A stretch of 64,000 nucleotides of DNA from Tanytarsus gracilentus (taxonomy: Eukaryota; Arthropoda; Insecta; Diptera; Chironomidae), in assembly GCA_038502055.1 (NCBI GenBank), contig JAXRKN010000044.1, positions 239,501-303,500 on the forward strand, written 5' to 3'. Made by a program: the position numbers and the translations under genes. The notes beneath the pieces were generated by a model. It saw only the letters and a list, made by a program, of their open reading frames with translations. It was not told the origin of the DNA and ran no database searches. This document shows, piece by piece, positions 43,837 through 55,923 of the stretch (position 1 is its first letter; each line of letters starts with the position of its first letter).

Positions 43837-44274
43837 GATTAAACAAATCAGATAACACCAATGTTCGATGATATTCAGCTATAATCAGTGTTTAATGAAA
43901 ATGATGATTTCCCTTTAACTTTTACAAAATAATTTTTTCCAAATAAAAGAATTGTGTGGTAAATTTGTTGAGGTGGTGCAACGTATTTTAAAAATTTAAA
44001 TGCTTTAATGTTTAAAAAGAAGCGGGAAAAGCAAAGTGAAAAAATTCATTTTAAATAATTGTGAATAATTTAATCAAAAGTTTAAAAATACTTTCTGGAT
44101 ATCGCTAATAAACATTTTGCTCTTCAATAGTACAAAATAAAGAGATTATTGCAAGATAAAAATAATCCGTTTGAAAAATATTTAAAATATATGTGTTCAA
44201 TTTAGTTCATAGTTTCGGGTACAGTGTCGCTGACGACGATTATTGTTTATTTTCAAAGTTTTTTTTTAAAGAAA
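43837..44274. other. Divergent intergenic AGO2 / F-box
   Basis: AT-rich shared upstream region. No TATA box of good quality and no gene. Confidence 0.4.
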
Positions 44275-45453
44275 ATGAATTTTATAAATTTTTGGCCACA
44301 TGCAATTAACGACTTAGTTTTTCAACATCTTACAGCAACAGAGCTCATTACAGCGACGCTTGTCTCAACAGAATGGAATCACGTCATCGGGAGATCAGCT
44401 GCACTAAAGATCATTACTTTAGATTTTTCCGGCGAAATACATCGAAAGGAAGATTTAAATCTATTAAAAAATAGTCAAAGGAAATATCGTAATTTGATAT
44501 CGCGTGAAGCCAGTGGAAAGGATATCTTCGAGATAATGTCAAATACATGCTTTAAATTCACATCAATACTTTTAATACAAATCGAGTTTGAAGAGGAAAA
44601 AAACTTGGAACAAATCATAAGAAGCTCTTGTGGTTCTCTGCAAAAGTTAGAAATAATGTATTTAACATTTAAAAATTACGAATGTAATGATGCAGCAACA
44701 TCCTACAATTTTCCTAAGCTTCAACATTTGGTCGTAGCTTATCCACCTAAAAGTTATCCTTATGCAAGCAAGTACTTTAACAGTTTTCAAGGGTTAAAAA
44801 CTTTGACTTTAATCAATGGCTCCGATGAAAAGTTTAAAAACTTGATCCGTAAATCGAATTTGACTAAACTTGTTTTAGAAGGATGCTTTCACGACAAGAA
44901 TTTTTTCAAAGATCTCACTTCAATGCCATCTATACTAAACGAATTTGTTTTTAATAACATCTTGAGCAGCTCCAAAGAGGACGAAAATCTAAGTTATTTT
45001 AATTTATTTTTCAATTCGCAACGAAAGACTTTAAAGGCTTTTTCAACTGATGCACTACTCGAAAAAGATGAACTTGAAAATGCCTTTAGGATGCCCAATT
45101 TAACTGATTTGCAGATGAGAGGTTTTCATTATAATGATTTGATGCGGGAGACTTTGGAAAATTTAAAGCTCAACTCGACGACACCTCGAGCCAGTTCGCT
45201 TACCCGCGTGGTTGTTGATTACATGGACAATATTCTATATGAGCTGCTCGCAATTTGTGCTCCAAATATAAATGAACTAATAGTTCGACGTTTCGAGGTT
45301 GAAGATGAATCAATCACCAACAAATCTTATTTTAACAAACTTGAAACTTTGAAGGTTGAATTTGGCTTGGATGGACTCAAGGATAGAATCAAACGAAAAT
45401 CTGAACAGGAACGCACCAATGTTGAAAAATTAATATTTTATATTACTGAATAA
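44275..45453 (+). CDS. F-box protein with LRR-like region
   Basis: 392 residues from the ATG at 44275 (MNFINFWPHAINDLVFQHL); the frame is open upstream but without another ATG. The first ~45 residues form an F-box (INDLVFQHL ... LVSTEWNHVIG), so Skp1 binding in an SCF complex is expected. The remaining sequence shows weak leucine-rich repeats (LKTLTLING, LTKLVLEGC, LTDLQMRGF, INELIVRRF, LETLKVEF). It resembles the gene at 29.6 kb in architecture but is clearly diverged. Substrate unknown. Confidence 0.75.
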   Translation: MNFINFWPHAINDLVFQHLTATELITATLVSTEWNHVIGRSAALKIITLDFSGEIHRKEDLNLLKNSQRKYRNLISREASGKDIFEIMSNTCFKFTSILLIQIEFEEEKNLEQIIRSSCGSLQKLEIMYLTFKNYECNDAATSYNFPKLQHLVVAYPPKSYPYASKYFNSFQGLKTLTLINGSDEKFKNLIRKSNLTKLVLEGCFHDKNFFKDLTSMPSILNEFVFNNILSSSKEDENLSYFNLFFNSQRKTLKAFSTDALLEKDELENAFRMPNLTDLQMRGFHYNDLMRETLENLKLNSTTPRASSLTRVVVDYMDNILYELLAICAPNINELIVRRFEVEDESITNKSYFNKLETLKVEFGLDGLKDRIKRKSEQERTNVEKLIFYITE

Positions 45454-46323
45454 TTATTAGGTTAATATATTTATTTATGGTAGCTGATAGATATATTTGA
45501 TTAACATTTAACAGTTTTAAATAGGCTCGCAAAGTTAAAAAAAATGGTGTAGAATAAAGAGAAGATGTTCAATTTTCAATACATAATTTTGTGATTTTTA
45601 AACAAAGTTTATTTAAGCTTCACGCAAACGTTTTTTTAGATGCTAAAGCGAGTTTCAGAGCCGTGTGACTGTTCTATTGTTAATCTAAATCAACTTTGCT
45701 AACCTCGTGGGATTTTAACGGTCAACATCGGGAATTGGAATGAGTTGAATAGTTTTTAATGCATTTAGTTTGGCTCTGTCCAAGACCAAACATGCCGGTG
45801 CTAGTTTTCCAAAATGATAATCGATTTTCGGCACACGCATAGCAGAGCAAGACATGAATTATTTTTAATTAAACTAAAATATTCGAAAATCGTCAAAAAC
45901 TACAGTAAAATTTGAAATAAATTTCAAAAAATTAAGTTGAGCGACGTACCTGATGAACTTGCCCCAAACCGTTTTGAAAATAATTTTTACAAATATTTTT
46001 TTTGGAGGAATGTTACGAAATATTTTTTAAAGAAAACAAGGTAAGGGACGCAAATTTATACTCATTACTGCTTAATAAAGATTCAGGGACCTAAGAATAG
46101 TTTGATAAGCATAAATTTCTAGTCATTATTTTGAAAATTTCAAAATAATTGTTTTGCGCAAAAAAATTGCAGTTTCTTTTGTTTTGGACACATTTTAAAC
46201 CTGCTGTAGACTAAGTTGTGCTTTTTTTACATTATTTTAATGTTTCAATCGGCATCAGATCCAGTAAACGATCGTTAAATATAAAATTATTTTGACATTT
46301 CATAGCGATACAAAGAGTTAAAA
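45454..46323. other. Intergenic, no gene recognised
   Basis: AT-rich spacer with no convincing frame. It includes the 5' flank of the next gene. Confidence 0.5.
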
Positions 46324-48616
46324 ATGGGCAGCAATCAGCAGAGGCTGACATTAATAGATGCTGAAGGCGTCATTCAAAAAGCTTTCGCTGATCTAAACAT
46401 GTTGGTGATGAATGAGATCATTGGCAACCAGTATCCAAGAGTGTTCTATTGTTTTCCCGATTGGCCGAGCGATGCTGATCAAAAATTTCTCTATGGAGGG
46501 TTGAGAAATCAAAAATCAAAGGTTTTTAAAGTTGAGAAACCCGCACCGAAGAAGAAAGATACGAAAGTCATTGAAACTTCAACGCCAGTGACTAAACGAA
46601 ATTCACGATATAAAGGAAAGTACGATGATAATAATCTTGAGAAATTTCGTACACTCTCAAGTGCTCAAAGTGACGTTAACGTTGGAAAGCCACCACAGAC
46701 CAGCAACAAAGCTCAACAGTCAAAGAATCGTACAAGTCTGCCGCTTAATAATGAAAAATTTCATAAAGCAATACCAAAGCTGCAATCGAAGTCGGCTCAG
46801 CAGCACAAGAAAACTCGCACTCTTTCGGATTCGTCATCGTCTGAATCGGAGACAGAGGTCGTGGAAGATGAAAAAGCTAAATTTTTCAAGCTCATGGATA
46901 TGAAGGAAGTTCCAAAGAACAGCACAGTTTTGATTGGAGTTAAAATATCGCCTGAATCAAGTAATATTGATCTGTTGAAGGAGTCATTTGAAAATAAGAG
47001 CTTTGACGAGGCCATGAAAGTGTATGCTCAAAAGAAGAAGGAAATTTTGCCGCCTCCAATAATTCCGGGTGAGAAGAATTTTCATAAAAAATCATATTAT
47101 TTTAATTACAAATAATTACAGCACCTGAATTTGATCCCTCACAAAAGCGAAAAGCCAAGAAGCGAAAAATTGTGCCAGAGAAAGTTCATCCCGATGCTCA
47201 TCTTGGTGGAATTTTCCTTATCAACAATGGCTGGGATAAACCAATTCCCAAAAAAGAATTGCCTCGAATGATTCCGCGAGAAGAACGCTTCCTTCCGCCC
47301 ATCACATTAGTAAATAAGAACTTGTTGCATCACCAGGAAGAATACACAAATGAACTCAATGAAATGTCTGAAATTATTGTCATGCCGAAAAGAAAACGTC
47401 AAAGTATTTTTGATTCGGATGATGAAGAAGGTGAGAATGAAACTGTTGCTCAAATCGAACCAGTCGAATTGGAAAACAATATGGGTATCGATAATGTCGA
47501 CGTTTCATCTCCTGGCGGTTGCGATGATTATGATGATGATGGCCTATTATTCTGCAATGATGAGTAAGTTTAGTTTACTCTCGAAATAATAGTCTATTAC
47601 TATTTTATTTCAACAGTAATCTTGATGATCTTTTGGATGATGATGACGATGACGTTAAGGATCCGAAGGTCAACGTTAAGCGAAAATTCAGTGAGGTTAA
47701 TATTGTCACGGAACTCGATGATACATGCTTGAAAATTACACTGGAAAGACCAAAAACTCCTGAGGAACAACCTGCATCGCCAAAAGTGGCAAAAATTGAG
47801 GAAATTTTTGCTGTGGATCCGGAAACCGATGAAATTATCATTAAAATTTTTGGCGGAGCTTGTCCTGGATTCTTGGACTATCGTTGTAAGAATACAAAAT
47901 GCGCACGAAATCACATGTTGCAAAAACAACATTCTAAAGTATTCGAAGATATTTCCAAATTATCGGCTAACGAACTCGAAAACACTAACAAAGTGCTCGC
48001 CCGTTTTCACTGTCTTTTTAAAGAGTACGTCAGTGCTTTCGCTCACCTCTATGGAATACGAAAAAATGAGAAAGCCATCATTCAATTGATCAAGGACAGT
48101 GAATCTCATCCGCGACTTACGAGCTGTTATCGCGTAATTGTTAATCATCTCGTGCAAAGTAATTTTGCTTCGCCTGTCATGGCAATAAGTTTTCTCATAC
48201 AGCACCATAATTTCGAATATGCGCCGAGTCGCGACGTGATCTTGAATATTATTGTGGAAATGGCAGGACCACAAATTGGAATGTTCAATGGCTACATTGC
48301 ACATGTGATGACAAAGCAGAATGTGCCACTGGAAACATTTAAGAAAATAGTTGCTCTCTGCAATGATTATCAAGCTCAAACATTCCCAATTCTATGCCTC
48401 AACTACATGATGACTATGAGTGCTAAAGATCTGGCCGATCTCGGAGACCAAAACATTTCAAAGTTTTTGTCCAATCAAAATAGTTTTTGTCGATCATTTG
48501 ATCAGAAAGCAATAGAAGCAAAGTTAATGTTTTTACTCGAGAAACTCAAATCTTCAAATCAACAAGCGATCAATACAAAGAAAGCATTCCAGCAGCCATA
48601 TCAAGTTTTCAAATAG
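46324..48616 (+). CDS. Nuclear-type protein with CCCH finger and helical C-terminal region, unrecognised
   Basis: I do not recognise the family. Exons 46324-47068, 47122-47563, 47617-48616, 728 residues in frame. The N terminus is conserved-looking (LIDAEGVIQKAFADLNMLVM ... YPRVFYCFPDWPSDADQKFLYGG). It is followed by a Lys/Ser-rich disordered region with basic clusters (PSQKRKAKKRKI) suggesting nuclear localisation, and acidic runs (DDDDDDV). A single CCCH-like finger (C-x7-C-x4-C-x3-H, about residues 478-495, CPGFLDYRCKNTKCARNH) precedes a ~230-residue all-helical region that could be a repeat scaffold. It is probably an RNA- or chromatin-associated factor; that function is inference from composition only. 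Confidence 0.75.
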
Positions 48617-49067
48617 CTCATCGTATTCACAAAGTACACACATATCTAGTTTTAAGCCAAAAGATTTCTAAATTATTTTTTAAAGTTAAGGTAAGTTTAT
48701 CAAAATTTAAGTAAATTTTGTCACTAATGAACTATTATTAAAGATACAAAAAAAGGCTACAAAATACGTTGGAAAGGCAAAAAAATGAAATTAACAAATT
48801 CTTCCATTCATGAGTTTTCAAGTGAATAATAAGTTACTTGTTAAGGTGCAAAAAAATCAAATAAAAGTTTTTTATAAAAAAGTGTAAAAATTTCATCACA
48901 CAATTTTTAACACATAGCTAACGTACATAGGGATTTCGAAAATCTGGGCAAAAAAAAAACTTCTACACTGCACACTTCTCAACTAATCTTTTAGTGAAAA
49001 GAAAAAAGAAGAATTGGAAAATAAATAAATTCATCTCGAGTAGCTAAAGCGGAAGATCATCATTGGA
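48617..49067. other. 3' UTR / 5' UTR spacer
   Basis: 3' UTR of the CCCH-finger gene and 5' leader of ATP13A1. Very A-rich and non-coding. Confidence 0.45.
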
Positions 49068-52000
49068 ATGTCATCGAAACATAAAGCACGAGTGGATGAG
49101 CTGATTCAAAGCATTAGCCTGCACATACCAATCCCAATCTTCCTTCATTTGACAATTTTTCCTTTCGTTTTTATTTATGCCTTGTGGTCTTATTTTTGGA
49201 TCTTTGTGTATGGTGTTGACGATTATTATGAGCCTGGTTTGATTGCACTCGCAGGTATTGCGTGTCTACAAATATTCACTAGTCTCTGTTGCTTTTGGAG
49301 TGTTCATTTTCGTTGTTTTGCTTCTTGTCGGAAGGTGAGTTGGCGAACGTGCGGGAAAGAATTTAAATCAAAATATTTCTCTCGTTTAAGGCGAAATCAC
49401 CTGTTAACGCGGTCCTAGCGAAGGTAGTGCCAACAGAAAATAATGGGTCGAGTGAGCTGGTGAAGATCCAGCAAACGAGAATAAGCGATAAGTACGATAT
49501 TGAGTATTACTTTATATTTCAAAAGATTAAGTATGTTTGGGATGATAACAAGAAGCAGTTTAGAGCGGCAGACTTTCCCATCAATCGGCCGTTCATCGAA
49601 TACTTTGAGGCGAGAGGACACGAGGATGATTCTGCGTTAGCGATAGCAGAGAAGAAATTTGGCAAGAATACCATGGAGATGGTAGTGCCGGAATTTTATG
49701 AGCTCTTCATTGAACGTGCTACAGCGCCGTTCTTTGTGTTTCAAGTGTTCTCCGTCGGTCTATGGTGCTTAGATGAGTATTGGTACTATTCACTTTTTAC
49801 ACTCTTCATGCTAGTGGTCTTTGAGTGTACACTCGTTCAGCAGCAACTCAGAAATATGTCTGAAATTAGAAAGATGGGAAATAAACCTCACATCGTTAAT
49901 GTTTTTCGTAATCGCAAATGGCGTCAAACTCCATCGAATGAACTTGTAGCCGGCGATTTAGTGTCAATAGTTCGATCACAAAACGAAAATTTTGTACCAT
50001 GTGACATTCTAATGCTGCGTGGAACTTGCATTGTTGACGAATCTATGCTGACGGGAGAGTCAGTGCCTCAAATGAAAGACTCACTCGAGAATATTGATGA
50101 CTTAAAGAGAGAACTCGACGCTGAGGGTGATGGAAAACTTTTTGTACTTTTTGGAGGCACGAAAGTCGTTCAACATACATCACCAACGAAGGGAGCAATG
50201 AGGGCGCCTGATAATGGTTGCGTAGGCTACGTCCTTCGAACTGGATTTAATACATCACAAGGCAAACTGCTGAGAACAATTCTGTTCGGTGTTAAAAGAG
50301 TTACCGAGAACAATTTCGAAACCTTTGCTTTCATCATTTTTCTAATGGTGTTTGCCGTCACGGCTGCTGTTTATGTGTGGATTAAGGGCAGTGAAAATCC
50401 TGAGAGAAATCGTTATAAATTATTCCTTGAGGTAACACATACTTATTTCTATTTTCTAACAATTAAATCATAAATCATTATTTTTTCAGTGTACACTCAT
50501 TCTCACTTCAATCATCCCACCTGACCTCCCAATTGAGCTTTCACTCGCTGTCAACAGTTCGCTTTTGCAGCTTTCAAAGCTTTTTGTGTTCTGTACTGAG
50601 CCTTTTAGAATTCCATTCGCTGGTAAAGTGGAAATTTGTTGTTTCGATAAAACCGGCACTTTAACAAGTGACAACCTGATTGTCGAAGGAGTTGCTGGAA
50701 TTGATGGAAAAAAGGAAATTATTCCAATAAGTGAAATTCCTGAGCAAACAGCTCAAGTATTGGCAAGTTGTCATTCGCTTGCACACCTCGAAGACGGCAC
50801 AATTGTTGGAGATCCGTTGGAAAAAGCCACACTTACGGCTATCGATTGGAATTTGAGTCGAGGCGATGCAATAATTCCAAAGAAGGGAAAATTCAAGGCA
50901 TTAAAAATATTTCAACGTTATCATTTTTCATCGTCACTCAAACGAATGTCTGTGCTCGCTGGCTATCTTCAATCTTACACTGGCGAAACAAATTACATAG
51001 CAAGTGTCAAAGGAGCACCAGAGACAGTCATGAAAATGCTAAAAGTTGTGCCACCCGGCTATGAGGACACTTACCTCGAGTATTCACGTAGAGGTGCGAG
51101 AGTGTTGGCACTTGGCATCAAAGATTTCGGAAAACTTGATCATCAAACTGTCCGCGAAATGAAGCGAGAAGAGGTCGAAAGTGATTTAATATTCGTGGGA
51201 TTTGTACTCATTTCGTGTCCACTCAAGGTAAGCTTTGGTACTTTTCTAGTTACTTAAATGATTAGGAAAAATTAATTTAAATATTTTATAACACTCAAGC
51301 CCGATTCCAAAGCAATTGTGAAGGAAATTATTCAAGCATCTCACAAAGTCGTCATGATTACGGGAGACAATCCACTAACGGCCTGTCACGTGGCAAAAGA
51401 ACTGCGATTTACGAAAAAGCCAATTTTAGTTTTTACGCAGGACGAAGATGGACTAAAGTGGCGATGGCAAGGCATTGTGGGAAATACGAAAATTCCAATA
51501 CATGGATCTCATTCGCAGAAGGTTAAGGAGATAATTAAGGAATACGATTTGTGCATTACGGGTGATGGACTCTTGTATTTGAATGAAGGCGATCATGACT
51601 ATTTAAATGAAGTTCTGCCCTACGTGATAGTGTTTGCACGAGTCGCACCAAAGCAAAAAGAGCTGGTGATTACGACACTCAAAAGACTAGGCTATTATAC
51701 GCTTATGTGCGGCGATGGAACAAATGATGTTGGAGCACTTAAACATGCTCATGTCGGTGTTTCTATTCTCAGTAATGCGCCCTTAAGGCCTGGATCACAG
51801 AAGAAGAAGGAAGAGTCGCCGATTAGTGCTGTGGCACCAGCACGTCGACAAATTGCTCAAAATGATGTTGATAGAAATTTAACGCCTCGTGAACGAGCAC
51901 TTAAACAGCAACGGCAAAAACTTCAAGAGTCACAAGAGAGAATGCAAACAGCTCTAAAGGAACTCGACGATGAGCAAATGAAAGTGGTCAAACTTGGTGA

Positions 52001-53225
52001 TGCGAGTATTGCAGCTCCTTTCACCAGCAAACTTTCATCCATCAACTGTGTCTGTCAGATAATTAAGCAGGGTCGTTGCACACTCGTGACGACACTACAA
52101 ATGTATAAAATTTTAGCACTAAACGCTCTCATTTCTGCCTACTGTCAGAGTGTCCTCTACATTGATGGCATTAAATTTAGCGATACACAAGCGACATTGC
52201 AAGGTCTCTTTCTTGCTGCCTGTTTCCTCTTCATTACACGCTCAAAACCGCTAAAAGCATTATCGAAGCAAGCACCACTGCCAAACATCTTCAACGTCTA
52301 CAGTGTGACAACAATTTTAGGACAGTTTGCAGTTCATTTCATTAGTCTAGTATATCTTGCACATGAAGCAACACTAAGGGCAGGACCAAGGTATTAAATA
52401 GAAAAATTTTCAATAAAAAAATTTATTTTCATTAAATTTACAGAGACACCACCATTAAGCTTAATATCGACATGAATGAGGAAGAGAAATCAGCCGAGTT
52501 TGAGCCAAACATCATTAATAGCACTGTCTATCTCATTTGTATGGGTCTTCAAGTGTCGACATTTGCTGTGAACTATAAAGGACATCCTTTCATGGAGTCG
52601 CTGAGAGAAAATCGACTGCTCATGTACTCGATTATTGCGTCGAGCAGTGTTGTTCTATGTCTAGCTTTGAATCTTGTGCCAGATCTACAAAGCGCCTTTC
52701 AAATAATTGACTTTCCAAACGATGTAAGATAATATTAAATTGATTTTTAGCGTAACCCAGCAAAGTTGTGGTAATGCTTATATGCTCATCTTTCCGTCGG
52801 TCCGTCCTGAGCTACCTAGAGACTTCGGGTAGCTCTGAGGGTCTATATGTGCAGGCAATAAGAATTTTTCGAGTCCTGACCATAGGTCGTGCCACGGACA
52901 GCCATAATGTCCATTTTTTTCAGAACTATGACTTGATGTATCTCGCTGAACTCGTCTTCTGTTGCCGAGTAGGATGGAATAGATCCGACGTACTTAGGAC
53001 TTAAACTTATTTTAAAACCATAACTGATCTGATACGATGGGTTACGCGGGAAATATTTTTTTATTTTATTATATTTTTCTTTGACTAACTTTAAATTTTT
53101 TTTAGTTTCGAAAAATATTAATTTTCGTTCTTCTCGCCGACACCATTCTTGCGTTCGCTGTCGATCGGATTAGTGCATTTCTATTTGGCGAAACTCGGCG
53201 AAAAATTGAAGTGCTCAACTATTAG
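49068..53225 (+). CDS. P5A-type ATPase ATP13A1 (ER transmembrane-helix dislocase)
   Basis: P5A ATPases remove mis-inserted mitochondrial tail-anchored and moderately hydrophobic helices from the ER membrane. Exons 49068-49334, 49391-50431, 50490-51227, 51300-52390, 52444-52723, 53106-53225, giving 1178 residues, the family's usual size, all in phase. Features: two N-terminal membrane helices (IPIFLHLTIF..., LIALAGIACLQIF); actuator-domain MLTGESVP (~309); phosphorylation motif CFDKTGTLTSDN (~489); ATP-binding KGAPE; hinge GDGTNDVGALKHAHVG (~820); a long Lys/Gln/Glu-rich insert after the hinge (~840-905), typical of P5A; and C-terminal membrane helices. Its last intron holds a transposable-element copy. 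Confidence 0.95.
52750..53049. mobile_element. GTAACCC-TIR repeat element (copy 4) in ATP13A1 intron
   Basis: Inverted ends are clear: GCGTAACCCA at the left and TGGGTTACGC at the right. The interior matches copy 3 (GAGACTTCGGGTAGCTCTGA, TAGGTCGTGCCACGGAC, GTTGCCGAGTAGGATGGAAT). It makes the intron 382 bp long, against 53-72 bp for the gene's other introns. The 78-codon frame over it is spurious. Confidence 0.85.
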
Positions 53226-54447
53226 AAAGTCACTACTAAATAATATGCTTTCGATTCAAAATGTAATTTTTGATAGTAAAAGCAGATTAAAAACATATAT
53301 TGAGGAATAAAAGTTGTTATAATTTTGTTTAGAGCAATACAATAAACAAAATTTGCTTTTATTGAACTGAAATTAAAACATTTTTAGATCGACAAGCCTT
53401 GACAGCCAAGTTGACTTTAATTATTGGTAATTGTGGGTTATTCATAATTTAATTGTGTTTACTCTCTGTTAGATCATGGTTTCCTCAAATGAAGGTGCTG
53501 AAAATTATTTAAAATTAAAAAATAATGAAAAAAAGGTCATCAAAAAATATTTTTCCAATTTCTCTGATTATTTTGCCATTAATATCTTGTGATTTTCATT
53601 TATTCATTAAAAAATTGAACAAAATCACTTGTACGGTCATCTTTAATATGTTTAATATATATTTTTTTAATAAAGCACGACTTTCAATTTTTCGTAATTT
53701 GTCTTGAACACTTAAGTGCACTTTTTGAATTAACAATTTTGTCCCAACTGTTAAATTCTAACACTGCTATTTTTTAAATCGGCCGTTATATTTTTATTGA
53801 TTCAACAGTAATGAAAAAGTGGAGCTTTCAAAATAGTTCCAGCAACAAGCTTAAAAGCTTTAACGCAACCTGCACAGCTAGATCTATCAGTGCTACAGGA
53901 CACAAATTTTCAAGTTTATTATAAATGTATAGGCTTATATAAGTGTGACAAAAGACACATTGAATATTGTAAATATAATTGTAAATGGTCAAAGGCTGTA
54001 AAGTATTCGAGTAATTTTTTTATAATATCCATAAAAATCCTGTTGTCACATGACAAGTTTACTAGATTAAACCCGAAAATTTGCTCATACAAAATTCGCG
54101 GATACACAAACACACTCTCAAATCATAATTTGTTCTTTTTCCTCAATTTTGCATTGAATCAATAATTTTTTTAGAAACTATGTAGAGTGTTAAATCGCTT
54201 ATGATTCGTAAGTTATGAATAACGAGATAAACTAAAAATTTTCGAGATGATTCGGGTTTTCACTTGGAGAGTCTGAGATTCTGCGAAAATATTTCGACAC
54301 AGGGTTGATGAGAATTTTATCCATAAAAAATTTGTTCAGCTAAAAAGGAGAATATTCAAAAAGAACCAGTCAGAATATATGACATTAATGTTTTGTGTCC
54401 GAGAAATTTTGTATGAGATGAGAACGCTTGCATTTTTAAGTTTTAAT
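53226..54447. other. Intergenic with an arrestin last-exon relic
   Basis: Mostly AT-rich. 53470-53520 resembles, on the minus strand, the last exon of the arrestin-domain gene at 54.4-55.9 kb. The frame at 53890-54165 has no recognisable domain and is not accepted. Confidence 0.5.
53469..53515 (-). pseudogene. Duplicate/relic of arrestin-domain last exon
   Basis: On the minus strand an acceptor-like TTTTCAG is followed by CACCTTCATTTGAGGAAACC and ATGATCTAA. Read in the phase of the neighbour's last exon this gives PSFEETMI-stop, against PPTFEEAMG in the intact gene. No upstream exons are recognisable. It is either a broken paralogue or an alternative last exon. Confidence 0.5.
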
Positions 54448-55923
54448 TCACATCTTTTCATTTGGCGCTAACGGCAGTGACCATCCGATTGTGTTCTTAC
54501 TTGAGCCCATGGCTTCTTCAAATGTTGGCGCTGTAAAACATTAAATATTTTTAAACTAGTTAAATTTCAGAGTAATTTCAGACTCACGCAAATCATTGTC
54601 ATCAACAGTCGGAGCTGTTGGTGCTAATGGAACAAACATAGAAGGTTGAGGTGGGTAAATGGATTGATTCGCAAAAGCCATTGGTGCTTGTGGCGTTGGA
54701 ATACAATCATCAGTCGTAGGCACATTAAAGGTGCTCAAATCTCCAATTCCAACCGAACCGATTGTGATGGGCAAAAGAAGCTTTAGATTTGTGTGACAAC
54801 CACCCACAACGATCTCAACTTCTAAAAAGTATGACACCTGAACAACTCTGCAGAAGTTCGAGTTGGAGTTCACCATTATTCCTGGAATTTCCAGGGCACA
54901 CTCATATTTTTTTGAGTCTCCCTCTTTAGCGCCACCAACCTGAATTTCGACAATTTTGTCTGTCTCACTTTTTGTCTTTGTTTCAGGCGATGAACTTGTA
55001 AAACTGAAAGTTCTTTTCAATTTAATTCTTGTTAGTTCAACCTCAGTGTCACTCTTGTTGATATATTCGATTTTCATCGGAATTGATTGACCTGCTGCGT
55101 AACCACCATAAGGAATCGTTACAGTAGTCATGAGAGGATCACTTGCACAAAAGAGGCAACAAAAAGTTTTGACTTTCTCCAGTTGAAGAGGAATTTTAAG
55201 TTCTGGATAGTTATTGAGATTATCGTGTCGCACAACTGTAAAAGGCACTTCCACCTCCTTATCAAATCTCCATGGAATATCGAGAACAGCTTCAACTTTA
55301 TACATGATACTTCCATAAGATCCTGCAAGAGTTGCTGGCAAAAGTAATGGAAGGTCAACCATGAAATTATATTTGTAAGTTCCAGCCGCAATTTGAATTG
55401 CTTCCGCACCATGATGACCAAAGAAATAGGTTTTTGAATTTAAATATAATTCTTGACCATCATATGAGACTGTGTACGATTCAGTGCGACGATTTTTGCC
55501 ACTGCCAACAGATCTGGTTCTTCTTTCAGTCCAGTGACATTTTGCTTTGCCGCTAATGAGAAGGTAAAATCCTAAAAAAAGCGTTAATAATTTGATAAAT
55601 TTTAAATTTAACAAGTGCCAGCAAAAAATGTCATTTTAAATATAAAGGGGAAAGAAAAACAAAAATGACCTTGAGTAAAATTTCTAAGTAATTTTATTTT
55701 TCGAAAAAAAATTTTTATCCTTAAACTTAACAAATTTTTGAACTTACCACGAAATTTTTTAGGCTCAATTAAAACAAGTTGAACAACGCCTAAAAAATGC
55801 ATCCATTTTTTAAAACATCTTTGAATTATGCTTGTGTTTTAATTTACCAGATATTTTCTGACCGGGATAATAAACGTGTCCTCTCTCTGGACTCGGCTCG
55901 AGATAGATCGAAATGTTGACCAT
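54448..55923 (-). CDS. Arrestin-domain-containing protein (alpha-arrestin)
   Basis: Alpha-arrestins (ARRDC type) recruit Nedd4-family ligases to membrane cargo. Exons (minus) 55923-55848, 55789-55748, 55571-54588, 54530-54448, 394 residues. The 42-bp second exon was found by continuity: it completes the arrestin N-domain motif GQKISG, VVQLVLIEPKKFRG, LLISGKAKCHW. The arrestin N domain spans about 1-175 and the C domain about 180-330. After that comes a Pro-rich tail with a PPTF sequence across the last splice junction, near the PPxY that WW-domain ligases bind. A CCLFC cluster sits in the C domain. The family partner class (a WW-HECT ligase) is also encoded in this window at 31.5-34.6 kb. Confidence 0.85.

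Noticed and set aside
52768..53004. 78-codon frame in the ATP13A1 intron
   Set aside because: Falls inside the TIR repeat; a related spurious frame over copy 3 (39865-40110) is on the other strand relative to the element core, and no domain is present.
53890..54165. 91-codon plus-strand frame with many Cys/Lys/Asn
   Set aside because: Low complexity, no signal peptide or domain, opposite strand also open in part.
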